NCBI GenBank assembly: GCA_031273285.1
Contig: JAISSE010000046.1
Span: 1 to 18,408, forward strand
Direction of reading: 5' to 3'
Length of the DNA: 18,408 nucleotides
Origin: Prevotellaceae bacterium
GTDB lineage: Bacteria > Bacteroidota > Bacteroidia > Bacteroidales > UBA932
Shown here in pieces: positions 7,376 to 14,362 of this stretch; within the stretch, counting starts at the first letter, position 1, and each line of letters opens with the position of its first letter. Under the pieces are notes generated by a model. That model was not told where the DNA came from. It saw nothing but the letters and a program-made list of their open reading frames with translations, and searched no databases. A program made the position numbers and the translations under genes.

Positions 7376-7681
7376 ATGGAATATAAAATATTAAATATAG
7401 ACGGAACGGAGTATAAAACACTGTTTACGAAAAAGTTTACGAACCGTAAACGGTGGACTCCATCCGCGGCAAACGAGATAAAGGCGACAATCCCCGGCAC
7501 GGTGCTTAAACTTAATGTGCGAAACGGCGATAAGGTGAAAGAAGGCGATGTGCTGCTGCTATTCGAAGCAATGAAAATGCAGAATATCATTCTCGCTCCC
7601 TGTGCCGGTGAAATAACAAATCTTGAGGCGAAAGAAGGGGATGCGCTGCCCAAGGGCGCGGTGATTTTGACAATAAAATAA
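7376..7681 (+). CDS. Biotin carboxyl carrier protein (biotinyl/lipoyl domain)
   Basis: The protein has 101 residues. The C-terminal two-thirds is a biotinyl domain: ATIPGTVLKLNVRNGDKV, then EAMKM with the biotin-accepting lysine K67, and the closing strand EGDALPKGAVILTI. It would carry carboxybiotin to the carboxyltransferase encoded 12 bases upstream. It is shorter than the usual Bacteroidetes carrier (about 130-170 residues) and lacks the Ala/Pro-rich flexible linker; the first 30 residues are basic (TKKFTNRKRW). No downstream partner gene is linked, because the next gene has its own promoter. Confidence 0.92.
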   Translation: MEYKILNIDGTEYKTLFTKKFTNRKRWTPSAANEIKATIPGTVLKLNVRNGDKVKEGDVLLLFEAMKMQNIILAPCAGEITNLEAKEGDALPKGAVILTIK

Positions 7682-7699
7682 ATTTTTAATCGTGCGGCA

Positions 7700-7732
7700 T
7701 TTGCAAATATCAATTTTTTTTATCTAAATTTG
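7700..7732 (+). promoter_or_regulatory. Bacteroidetes-type promoter for the glycosidase-like gene
   Basis: TTTG at 7700-7703, a 21-base spacer, and TAAATTTG at 7725-7732 fit the consensus perfectly. The predicted start is near 7740, leaving a leader of about 30 bases. The -33 box sits inside a perfect palindrome ATTTGCAAAT (7699-7708). I saw no clear terminator hairpin after the carrier gene, so read-through is possible. Confidence 0.6.
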
Positions 7733-7768
7733 CAGAAGAATTTTAACTGCTGATATTAATATAAAGAT

Positions 7769-9616
7769 ATGATAAAAAGAACATTATTCATTTTTCTGTC
7801 GCTCCTGATATTGAGCGGACACGATGTTGCGGGTAAACGCATAACGGACGGCTATCCGGTCGCCAACTTCGCATTAACGGTAAATGCCTCCGAAACGGGC
7901 GATTTGTACGGGAAAATTCTTCGGAATCCGGGACAGCTGGGCGAATGGCTTGCCGACAAGGGCAGCATAGGATTATTCCTGAAAACAAAAACAGCCGAAC
8001 ATCCTTTTTCGGATTTCCGCAAAAAAAATATTGACCGAACTTTTCCTTTCGTCAAAAATTCGTACAGCGATTCTCCGATTATATCTTCAAAAATAGATTT
8101 GCAGACTTTTTGTCCGCTGGCTGTTAATGATATCGCGACATCGTCGCTGCCCGTACTGTTGCTGGAACTGACATGTTCGGCAACTGCGGACGAGGCTTTC
8201 GATTTGGTTATCCGTCCCGATTCCGCCCTGACAAAGAGTGCGCGGATATGCGGTACCGCAAAATATTCGGGAGTGGCAAACGAGTATTATCAAATGACTT
8301 GTGATTCCAAAACGCAGTGGAAAAACGGCGAAATGACCGTGCCGGTATCGTTGAAGGCGGGAGAACAGAAGACTTTCCACATTCTTTTCGCCTTTTACGA
8401 CGATAAATGGATAAGCGCAAATCAATTCGACAATATCGAAAAAATGACCGATTATGTGCACAAAACATGGTCGGTTTTAAAAGAGAAAACCGTGCTGTTC
8501 GACCATGCCATACCTGAAACCGGTGATGCTCTGCTGGATAAATATCTCCGATGGTATATGATTCCGGGAATATCTCTGACGAAATGCACCAAAGACAACA
8601 ATGTGCTTACCATGGGGTATTGCGAACTGAATCAGCGCGACAGCTACTGGACTTCGTGGCTGCATCTGGTTTTGTTCAGGGATGCGGAACGCAGGATGAT
8701 CGACGAAAGTGTCGCGCATCAGCAGGCGTCGGGAAAAATACCGACAACGATTTTGCCCCTGATAGAACGGCACGACGACCTGGATATTAATGCGTTTTTC
8801 ATTTTGCGCATAGCCCGGTTTTACCGATATTACAACGACAAAGAGAGTCTTGTCGGCTGGCGACCGGCGCTGACCAAAGCCATGGACTGGCTCATCTCAA
8901 GAGATGCTTCGGGCGACGGATTACCCGCTCAAGTCTCTTTCTGGGGTGACTGGAAGGACGTGCTGGGCGTGGAAAACAGAAAATATTCTCCGTTTTCGGG
9001 ACTGATATATCTGGCTGCACTTAAACAAATGATGTTTCTGTGCAAGGAATACGGTGATACCGATAATTTTACGAAGTATGAGGCGGCTTATAAAAAGGGA
9101 CATGCTTTCATCAACAAATCGACAAAGAATGGGGGACTGTGGAACGGAAATTATTACTGTCAAAAATGGAAGGACGGACAGATTAACGACAAACTGCTTC
9201 AAGACCAGACAATCGGCATCCTGTTTGACGTCGTTCCCGAAGACAATGCCCGGAAAATCATCAATTCTTTAAATACAAAAAGTTTAACTCCGTATGGCAT
9301 TGCCGAAACGTTCCCGTACTATCCCGAAGATTTCGGCTATAAACCTGCGACTTATCATAACGGCGCCGTATGGCCCTGGCTGAGTTTTATGGATTGCTGG
9401 GCGCGAATACGCATGGGCAAAACTAAGGAAGCAATCGAGCTGGTCAAAAAAGTAGCCGACGCCGATTTGGTCGCTTCCGGAGACTGGTCGCCCAACGAAC
9501 ATATCAACAGTTTAACCGGCGAAAATCTTGGGTTTCAGTTGCAGGGATGGAATGCAGGACTTTTCGGACTGGTTTATTTCGGAATCGTACACCCGGGAAT
9601 AGTGATTGGAGATTAG
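7769..9616 (+). CDS. Secreted six-hairpin (alpha/alpha)6 glycosidase-like protein
   Basis: The protein has 615 residues. A Sec signal peptide (MIKRTLFIFLSLLILSG, cut near residue 22) places it in the periplasm or outside. Residues about 25-230 form a beta-rich N-terminal domain. From about 250 on, the sequence resembles six-hairpin glycosidases of the glycogen-debranching, GH63 or GH116 kind: QRDSYWTSWLH, HDDLDINAFFI (335-345), ASGDGLP, YHNGAVWPW (529-537), and the closing GDWSPNEHINSLTG (571-584). D337, D339 and E577 are candidate acid/base residues by position, not by proof. The gene is flanked by a promoter on the left and a repeat-rich spacer on the right and appears monocistronic. No SusC/SusD pair or other carbohydrate gene is nearby, so the substrate is open. 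The fold is likely; the exact family is uncertain. Confidence 0.7.
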   Translation: MIKRTLFIFLSLLILSGHDVAGKRITDGYPVANFALTVNASETGDLYGKILRNPGQLGEWLADKGSIGLFLKTKTAEHPFSDFRKKNIDRTFPFVKNSYSDSPIISSKIDLQTFCPLAVNDIATSSLPVLLLELTCSATADEAFDLVIRPDSALTKSARICGTAKYSGVANEYYQMTCDSKTQWKNGEMTVPVSLKAGEQKTFHILFAFYDDKWISANQFDNIEKMTDYVHKTWSVLKEKTVLFDHAIPETGDALLDKYLRWYMIPGISLTKCTKDNNVLTMGYCELNQRDSYWTSWLHLVLFRDAERRMIDESVAHQQASGKIPTTILPLIERHDDLDINAFFILRIARFYRYYNDKESLVGWRPALTKAMDWLISRDASGDGLPAQVSFWGDWKDVLGVENRKYSPFSGLIYLAALKQMMFLCKEYGDTDNFTKYEAAYKKGHAFINKSTKNGGLWNGNYYCQKWKDGQINDKLLQDQTIGILFDVVPEDNARKIINSLNTKSLTPYGIAETFPYYPEDFGYKPATYHNGAVWPWLSFMDCWARIRMGKTKEAIELVKKVADADLVASGDWSPNEHINSLTGENLGFQLQGWNAGLFGLVYFGIVHPGIVIGD

Positions 9617-9913
9617 TGATGTGAAAGCACGCGGATGACGCAGACTGGACGGATTTTCAGGATTTTTTCACAAGATTAACAGGATTTTAATTCGTGAAAT
9701 TCGATAAAAATTCGTACCGATTGACTACGTCGAACTTCGTTTCGTGGATAAAATTCGTGAAATTCGTGGATGAAAAAATATTTGTAGCGTAAAGTTAATT
9801 TTGATGTGTCGTGAATACTTTGTGTCTTTGCAGCAATTTTAAGGAACGCGAAATAAAAAACATATAACAGTCTGTTATTTGCCCTTTGTGAACTTTGTGC
9901 CTTTCTTTGCGCC

Positions 9914-9940
9914 CTTTGTGTTAAAAATTCAAACACAAAG
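9914..9940. repeat. Inverted repeat CTTTGTGTT / AACACAAAG
   Basis: A perfect 9-base inverted repeat (9914-9922 and 9932-9940) has a 9-base AT-rich loop. It is the turning point where the TTTGTG-type units switch orientation. It has no U-tract, so it is not an obvious terminator, although it is the only strong hairpin downstream of the glycosidase-like gene. Confidence 0.55.
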
Positions 9941-9969
9941 ATCACTAAGGTTTCACAAAGATCACTAAG
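9934..9969. repeat. Tandem direct repeat, two copies of CACAAAGATCACTAAG
   Basis: Identical 16-base units at 9934-9949 and 9954-9969 are separated by GTTT, giving a 20-base period. Two copies are too few and too short for a CRISPR array. Confidence 0.75.
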
Positions 9970-10001
9970 TTATTTATTCCGTATCCCTAAATCATAGTAT
10001 T

Positions 10002-10088
10002 ATGATAAAGTACAGGATCAAATTAACAAAAGAGGAAGTGGGAGAGTTAACCATTTATTTTCATTCTACCGATAGTGGGGTAGTCTGA
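10002..10088 (+). pseudogene. 5' remnant of an IS630-like transposase gene
   Basis: An ATG at 10002 opens a 28-codon frame whose first 16 residues, MIKYRIKLTKEEVGEL, resemble the N-terminus of IS630-family transposases in Bacteroidetes (I/LxYxIxLTxEEVxxL). After this the sequence no longer resembles the family and meets TGA at 10086-10088. The rest of the transposase (over 300 residues) is absent, so this would be a truncated, non-functional relic next to the tRNA. The match is short and recalled from memory, hence moderate confidence. Confidence 0.45.
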
Positions 10089-10187
10089 ACAGCACAGTGT
10101 TGTTGATGACAGTGTATTCCCTCCGGCAGAAGAATTATTGAACCCGAACCACATCCGTTCCAAAAAATTTGAGCCTGCAAAAAATAT
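10089..10187. other. Spacer between transposase remnant and tRNA promoter
   Basis: About 100 bases with no gene I can support. A minus-strand frame at 10047-10241 crosses it and runs into the tRNA gene, so it is not credible as a gene. Confidence 0.5.
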
Positions 10188-10218
10188 TTTGCGGATTTCA
10201 GGAAAAGAATTACCTTTG
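10188..10218 (+). promoter_or_regulatory. Promoter of the tRNA gene
   Basis: TTTG at 10188-10191, a 19-base spacer, and TACCTTTG at 10211-10218 fit the Bacteroidetes consensus perfectly. The -7 box ends 15 bases before the mature tRNA 5' end, so the leader would be only a few bases and would be trimmed by RNase P. Confidence 0.7.
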
Positions 10219-10233
10219 CAGCCGGATTTGAGA

Positions 10234-10307
10234 GGGCCCATAGCTCAGTTGGTTAGAGCACCTGACTCATAATCAGGGGGTCGCAGGATCATGCCCTGCT
10301 GGGCCCA
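10234..10307 (+). tRNA. tRNA with anticodon CAT (probably Ile2, otherwise elongator Met)
   Basis: A complete cloverleaf of 74 bases is visible: acceptor GGGCCCA/TGGGCCC with discriminator A, D-arm GCTC-AGTTGGTTA-GAGC, anticodon stem CCTGA/TCAGG with loop CTCATAA (CAT at 10268-10270), variable loop GGGTC, and T-stem GCAGG/CCTGC. The 1-72 pair is intact and the anticodon stem lacks the three G-C pairs of an initiator, so it is not fMet. The GGGCCCA acceptor and CTCATAA loop favour Ile2, whose C34 is changed to lysidine by TilS, but elongator Met cannot be excluded. The T-loop is ATCATGC rather than TTCRANY: positions 54 and 58 are A and T where T and A are nearly universal. CCA is not encoded. 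It has its own promoter and terminator. Confidence 0.9.
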
Positions 10308-10325
10308 CAAATAAAACAGACAGGC

Positions 10326-10365
10326 AAAAAAGCACTTACGGAAATAGTTTGTAAGCGCTTTTTTT
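10326..10365 (+). terminator. Rho-independent terminator of the tRNA gene
   Basis: AAAAAAGCACTTAC (10326-10339) pairs with GTAAGCGCTTTTTT (10351-10364) with a single A-C mismatch and an 11-base loop, ending in a run of seven T. It starts 18 bases after the tRNA. The A-tract on the left arm makes it potentially bidirectional, but no leftward gene needs it. Confidence 0.8.
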
Positions 10366-10416
10366 GTATTGTTGTGTACTTTAATATATAAACCGATAGA
10401 AATAAATATGCTGTAA

Positions 10417-13278
10417 ATGAACTTTTTAAAATCTGTAGCGGACAATTTGTATTCCACTTATGGGGACAAAATATCTTCGTTGACCCTGGTTTTTCCTTCG
10501 CGAAGGGCACAACTGTTTTTTTCCGAAGAACTTGCATCGCTTATCGACAAACCCATCTGGTCGCCGGATTACACAAGTCTCGAAGAAATCGTTTCCTCAT
10601 TCACCACGCTGAAAAAAATCGACGGTTTTTCTTTGCTGACACTTCTTTATCAAGTCTATAAAAAACACATACACAGCGCAGAATCATTCGATAAGTTTTA
10701 TTTTTGGGGCGAAACTTTACTTAATGATTTTGACGATATCGACAAATATCTGGTTGATGCCAAACTGCTGTTTCGAAATCTGAAAGCGCAGAAAAAACTG
10801 GAAGGTGATTTTTCTTTCCTGACTGACGAACAAATATCATATATACAGCAGTTTTGGGCAAGTTTCAACCCTGACAACAACACCGGACTACAGAGTAAAT
10901 TCATCGAAATTTGGGACGTGCTGCTGCCGATATATACCGAGTTCAGATCTGTTCTTAAAGAGCGTAATCAGGCATATTCGGGCATGATATACAGGGATAT
11001 AGTCGAAAAAATACAGCAGGAAACCATTCCGGAAATTAAAAGCACATATGTTTTTATCGGATTTAACGCGCTTGGCGAGTGCGAATCGGTTCTGTTTTCG
11101 TATCTGAAAAAATCGGGCAAAGCGCTGTTTTTCTGGGATTACGACGACTATTACATGAAAGATAAAAAACAGGAAGCAGGCATGTTTTTGCGTAAAAACA
11201 TCGAATTGTTTCCCGCGCCCTCCTCGTTCGTTCTTCAATCGGAATTTACGTCGGATAAAGATGTGCATATAATTGCTTCGCCCTCGGATGTGCTTCAGAC
11301 AAAGGCTATTCCCGAAATATTGAGAAGTATGGGCGCCGGTTTCAACAGAAAAACGGCTATTGTTCTTACGGATGAGACCATTTTGATTCCGGTTCTGCAT
11401 TCCTTGCCCGACAAATGTACCGATATAAATATCACATTGGGTTATCCTTTGCTGCAAACACCGGTATTCACTTTAGCAGAGCTACTTATACGTTTGCAGA
11501 ATTCCTGCGGAGAAAAAAATTCCGGATTTTATCACAAAGATGTACTTGCCATACTCCGACACAGTTATATAAATGAAGCCTGCGGAGAAAAAACAAAGGA
11601 AATCATTGATAACATCATCAATAACAACAGAATATATGTGGATAATCTTTTATTCGAAAGCGATTCTTTTCTGAAAAAAATATTCGTTCCGCTTTCATCA
11701 TACAGTGAATTAACTGATTATTTGATAGATATATTCTCCGATATAGCTGCGGTTCCGGTTTGCGAGCCGGAACAAATCTCGCTGCGCAGAGAATACATAT
11801 ATTATATAACAAAATCGCTGAACAAGCTGAAAAAATCTATTGAGGAAATAAATCTCGAAATAGGTAAATCTGTGTTTCTTAATTTAATACGCGATATTTT
11901 CAGAGGGTTGAAAATACCTTTCACAGGCGAACCGATGAAAGGATTACAGATAATGAACATTCAGGAAACCAGAGCATTGGATTTCGACAACCTTATTCTG
12001 CTGTCGGTTAACGAAGGACGGCTGCCGCAGGAAGTAAACAGTTTGTCGTATATCCCTTATAATCTGCGTAAAGGATATGGATTACCCTGTCGAGAACATT
12101 TGGAAGCAATCTCGGCATACAATTTTTATCGCCTGATTCAGAGGGCAAAAAACATCCGTTTGCTTTATTCGTCGAAAACCGACGACAGGCGTACAGGCGA
12201 AATGAGCCGCTATCTGTACCAGCTTAAATTTGAAACCACGCTGAATATCAGGGAATATCCGGTAACATTCGATATCAGTTTCGGGAAAAGCGAAAGAATA
12301 AAAGTAGAAAAAGATGATGCGGTAATACAACTTTTGCTGAAATATACGGGCGATAATCCTCAAAAAACATTATCACCAAGCGCGTTAAGTTCCTATATCA
12401 GCTGCCCTCTGAAGTTCTATTTTTCAAAAATAGTCAAACTGGAAGCCGATGAATCGGTGGTTGACGAGTTGCCGTTGAATCTGTTAGGAAATATTATCCA
12501 TAAAGTTATGGAAAAATTATATCTCCCGATGAAACACAAAAAAGTTACGGCACGGAATATGGAATTGATTTGTCGTGATACCAAACAGATCGAATCGCTG
12601 ATAGATAAGTGTTTTGCCATGGAGTTTTACAGGAAAGATTCCCTGCCGAATGATTTCAATGAAAACGGTAAATTGCTGATTGTACGTGATGTAATCGGGA
12701 AATATATAAAAGGAATTTTGAAATACGACAGAGATAATTCCGGCTTCATACCTTTGGGTTTTGAAAAAAAAGTCGGAATAAACATTAACATCGGAAATCT
12801 GAACGTTGGGCTGTCCGGAATAATTGACCGTATTGATAAACAGGGAGATAACATACGAATAGTTGATTACAAGACCGGTGCGGGGAGAGGCACCGACAAA
12901 CGAATGAAATTCAATTCGGTAGCTTCACTGTTCGATTCCAATCCCGAAAAAGTAAACAAAGAAGCCTTTCAAACTTTTATGTATTCATTCATGTATCAGG
13001 AATATAAAAAGCCTTCGGAAAACATAATCCCCGCACTGTATTTTGTAAGAGACTGTTATTCTTCCCGTTTCAACTATTATCTGATAGATGAAAATCCGGA
13101 AAACGACAGCGGTTCCAAAACAGTAACAAATTTCAGTCTGTATAAGAACGATTTTGAAGAATATTTGGCACAAAATTTGCGGGGATTATTTGATTTTAAT
13201 CTTCCGTTTATACAGACGGAATATAGCCGGACATGTGTGAGCTGTGCATTTAACAAAATTTGTAAATTGAATAATTGA
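10417..13278 (+). CDS. addB: AddB-like helicase-fold / PD-(D/E)XK nuclease with Fe-S cluster
   Basis: The protein has 953 residues, the size of Bacteroidetes AddB-type proteins. With AddA this family resects double-strand breaks for recombination. The first two-thirds has a degenerate helicase fold (VFPSRRAQLFF, a Walker-like strand without a proper GKT; MNIQETRALDFDNLILLSVNEGRLP). The C-terminal nuclease domain has LLGNIIHKVMEKL, GIIDRID (D804) and IVDYKTG (D817, Y818, K819), an intact PD-(D/E)XK site. Four cysteines match the AddB iron staple: C663 before the nuclease core and C940-x2-C943-x5-C949 at the very end. The ATG at 10417 is preceded closely by an in-frame stop. The partner addA is not next to it; the efflux genes follow after only 7 bases, so they may be co-transcribed. 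No strong promoter was seen between the tRNA terminator and this start. Confidence 0.87.
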   Translation: MNFLKSVADNLYSTYGDKISSLTLVFPSRRAQLFFSEELASLIDKPIWSPDYTSLEEIVSSFTTLKKIDGFSLLTLLYQVYKKHIHSAESFDKFYFWGETLLNDFDDIDKYLVDAKLLFRNLKAQKKLEGDFSFLTDEQISYIQQFWASFNPDNNTGLQSKFIEIWDVLLPIYTEFRSVLKERNQAYSGMIYRDIVEKIQQETIPEIKSTYVFIGFNALGECESVLFSYLKKSGKALFFWDYDDYYMKDKKQEAGMFLRKNIELFPAPSSFVLQSEFTSDKDVHIIASPSDVLQTKAIPEILRSMGAGFNRKTAIVLTDETILIPVLHSLPDKCTDINITLGYPLLQTPVFTLAELLIRLQNSCGEKNSGFYHKDVLAILRHSYINEACGEKTKEIIDNIINNNRIYVDNLLFESDSFLKKIFVPLSSYSELTDYLIDIFSDIAAVPVCEPEQISLRREYIYYITKSLNKLKKSIEEINLEIGKSVFLNLIRDIFRGLKIPFTGEPMKGLQIMNIQETRALDFDNLILLSVNEGRLPQEVNSLSYIPYNLRKGYGLPCREHLEAISAYNFYRLIQRAKNIRLLYSSKTDDRRTGEMSRYLYQLKFETTLNIREYPVTFDISFGKSERIKVEKDDAVIQLLLKYTGDNPQKTLSPSALSSYISCPLKFYFSKIVKLEADESVVDELPLNLLGNIIHKVMEKLYLPMKHKKVTARNMELICRDTKQIESLIDKCFAMEFYRKDSLPNDFNENGKLLIVRDVIGKYIKGILKYDRDNSGFIPLGFEKKVGININIGNLNVGLSGIIDRIDKQGDNIRIVDYKTGAGRGTDKRMKFNSVASLFDSNPEKVNKEAFQTFMYSFMYQEYKKPSENIIPALYFVRDCYSSRFNYYLIDENPENDSGSKTVTNFSLYKNDFEEYLAQNLRGLFDFNLPFIQTEYSRTCVSCAFNKICKLNN

Positions 13279-13285
13279 TAAGGAA

Positions 13286-14362
13286 ATGAAGAGGAAAACT
13301 GTGATAATATGCGTTTTAGCTGTGATTATGGGAGGGGTCGCATACATCATGTACCCCAAATCGGAAAAAAATGGTCGGGAAGTAAAAGCCTCACAGCCAA
13401 ACACTTCTAATACAGGTCGCCGCACATTGCCTGTTGATGCATATGTAATTAAATCACACGGGGTTACCGACATATATCCGGTAAACAGTTTTTTCCTTCC
13501 CTCGGAAGAAGTTGATTTATGTTTTGAAGCATCGGGAAGAATAACCGAAATAATGTTCGAAGAAGGCAGTTATGTACAAAAAGACCAGCTGCTTGCAAAG
13601 GTAAACGATGCAAGATTGCAGGCGCAGTTGAAAAAACTTCAGGCACAATTGGCATTATACAACAGCAAGGAATTTCGTCAAAAATTGCTGTTGGAAAAAG
13701 ATGCCATAAGTCAGGAAGCTTACGACGAATCAAGCACTTTGGTTGAGGCAACACTCGCTGATATAGAGTTGATTAAGGCTCAGATAAGAGAAACGGAACT
13801 GCGTTCTCCGTTCGATGGATTCATCGGATTGAGGCAAGTGAGCGAGGGCGCCTACGCAAATCCTGCCGTTATAGTTGCAAAACTGACGAAAGTTTCGCCG
13901 TTGAAGCTGGAACTGTCTATTCCCGAAGCATATATCAACATGGTGAAAGTCGGTACTTCCATAGTGTTCAATATTGACGGCGACACACTGCAATATCGCG
14001 CCGAAGTATACGCTACCGAATCAAAAATCGATGTATCAACTCTTTCATTCACTGTCAGAGCATATTATCCGAATGTTGATCGCAAAATTCCTCCGGGACG
14101 TTTTGCCTCGGTGGTTCTCCAATTAAACTACGACAAAAACGGAATATCCGTTCCTTCGGAAAGTGTGATTCCGGATTTGGGCGAACATGTTGTATATAAG
14201 GTTACTAACAATAAGGCGGAGAAAACGCAGGTTGAGCCGGGAGTGCGGACAGAATCATACGTTCAGGTGTTGAGAGGGCTTAATGTCGGAGATACGGTGG
14301 TAACTACCGGAATTTTGCAGTTAAGAGACGGCATTGATTTACAGATAAACAGTGTAAGATAA
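13286..14362 (+). CDS. RND efflux membrane fusion (periplasmic adaptor) protein
   Basis: The protein has 358 residues, usual for HlyD/AcrA-type adaptors. An uncleaved or signal-anchor helix lies at about 5-23 (TVIICVLAVIMGGVAYIMY). It is followed by the first half-lipoyl strand block (VDLCFEASGRITEIMFEEGSY), an alpha-hairpin coiled coil at about 105-170 rich in Leu/Gln/Lys heptads, and the second half-lipoyl motif ELRSPFDGFIGLRQVSEGAY. A beta-barrel and a membrane-proximal domain ending in VVTTGILQLRDGIDL complete it. There is no lipobox Cys after the helix. It bridges the inner-membrane pump and the TolC-like channel. Its stop overlaps the pump's start (TAATG), indicating coupled translation. 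Confidence 0.93.
   Translation: MKRKTVIICVLAVIMGGVAYIMYPKSEKNGREVKASQPNTSNTGRRTLPVDAYVIKSHGVTDIYPVNSFFLPSEEVDLCFEASGRITEIMFEEGSYVQKDQLLAKVNDARLQAQLKKLQAQLALYNSKEFRQKLLLEKDAISQEAYDESSTLVEATLADIELIKAQIRETELRSPFDGFIGLRQVSEGAYANPAVIVAKLTKVSPLKLELSIPEAYINMVKVGTSIVFNIDGDTLQYRAEVYATESKIDVSTLSFTVRAYYPNVDRKIPPGRFASVVLQLNYDKNGISVPSESVIPDLGEHVVYKVTNNKAEKTQVEPGVRTESYVQVLRGLNVGDTVVTTGILQLRDGIDLQINSVR

Larger units (their letters stand above)
9617..10001. repeat. Dispersed-repeat mosaic in the intergenic spacer
   Basis: This stretch is made of short repeated units: GGATTTTCAGGATTTTTT and ACAGGATTTT (about 9652-9688), AATTCGTGAAATTCG twice (9689-9703 and 9752-9766), and TTTGTG-type units at about 9821-9920. 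The latter appear inverted as CACAAAG (9934-9940, 9954-9960). Such units recur between genes in many environmental Bacteroidetes genomes as far as I recall, and their chance translations give peptides such as HEFHEFY and TQRAQRKAQ. I see no gene here. The frame at 9676-9945 on the minus strand is a by-product of the repeats. Confidence 0.65.

Noticed and set aside
9676..9945. Minus-strand frame of 89 codons with peptides such as HEFHEFY and TQRAQRKAQ
   Set aside because: The translation is produced by the TTCGTGAAATTCG and TTTGTG repeat units; such peptides recur as spurious gene calls wherever these repeats occur.
9934..9969. Possible CRISPR array from the CACAAAGATCACTAAG units
   Set aside because: Only two 16-base copies with a 4-base spacer; no cas genes and no further copies.
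10047..10241. Minus-strand frame of 64 codons upstream of the tRNA
   Set aside because: It begins inside the tRNA acceptor stem and crosses the tRNA promoter; no recognisable motif.
10245..10537. Minus-strand frames across the tRNA, terminator and nuclease start
   Set aside because: They run antisense through a structured RNA gene, its terminator and a well-supported coding region.
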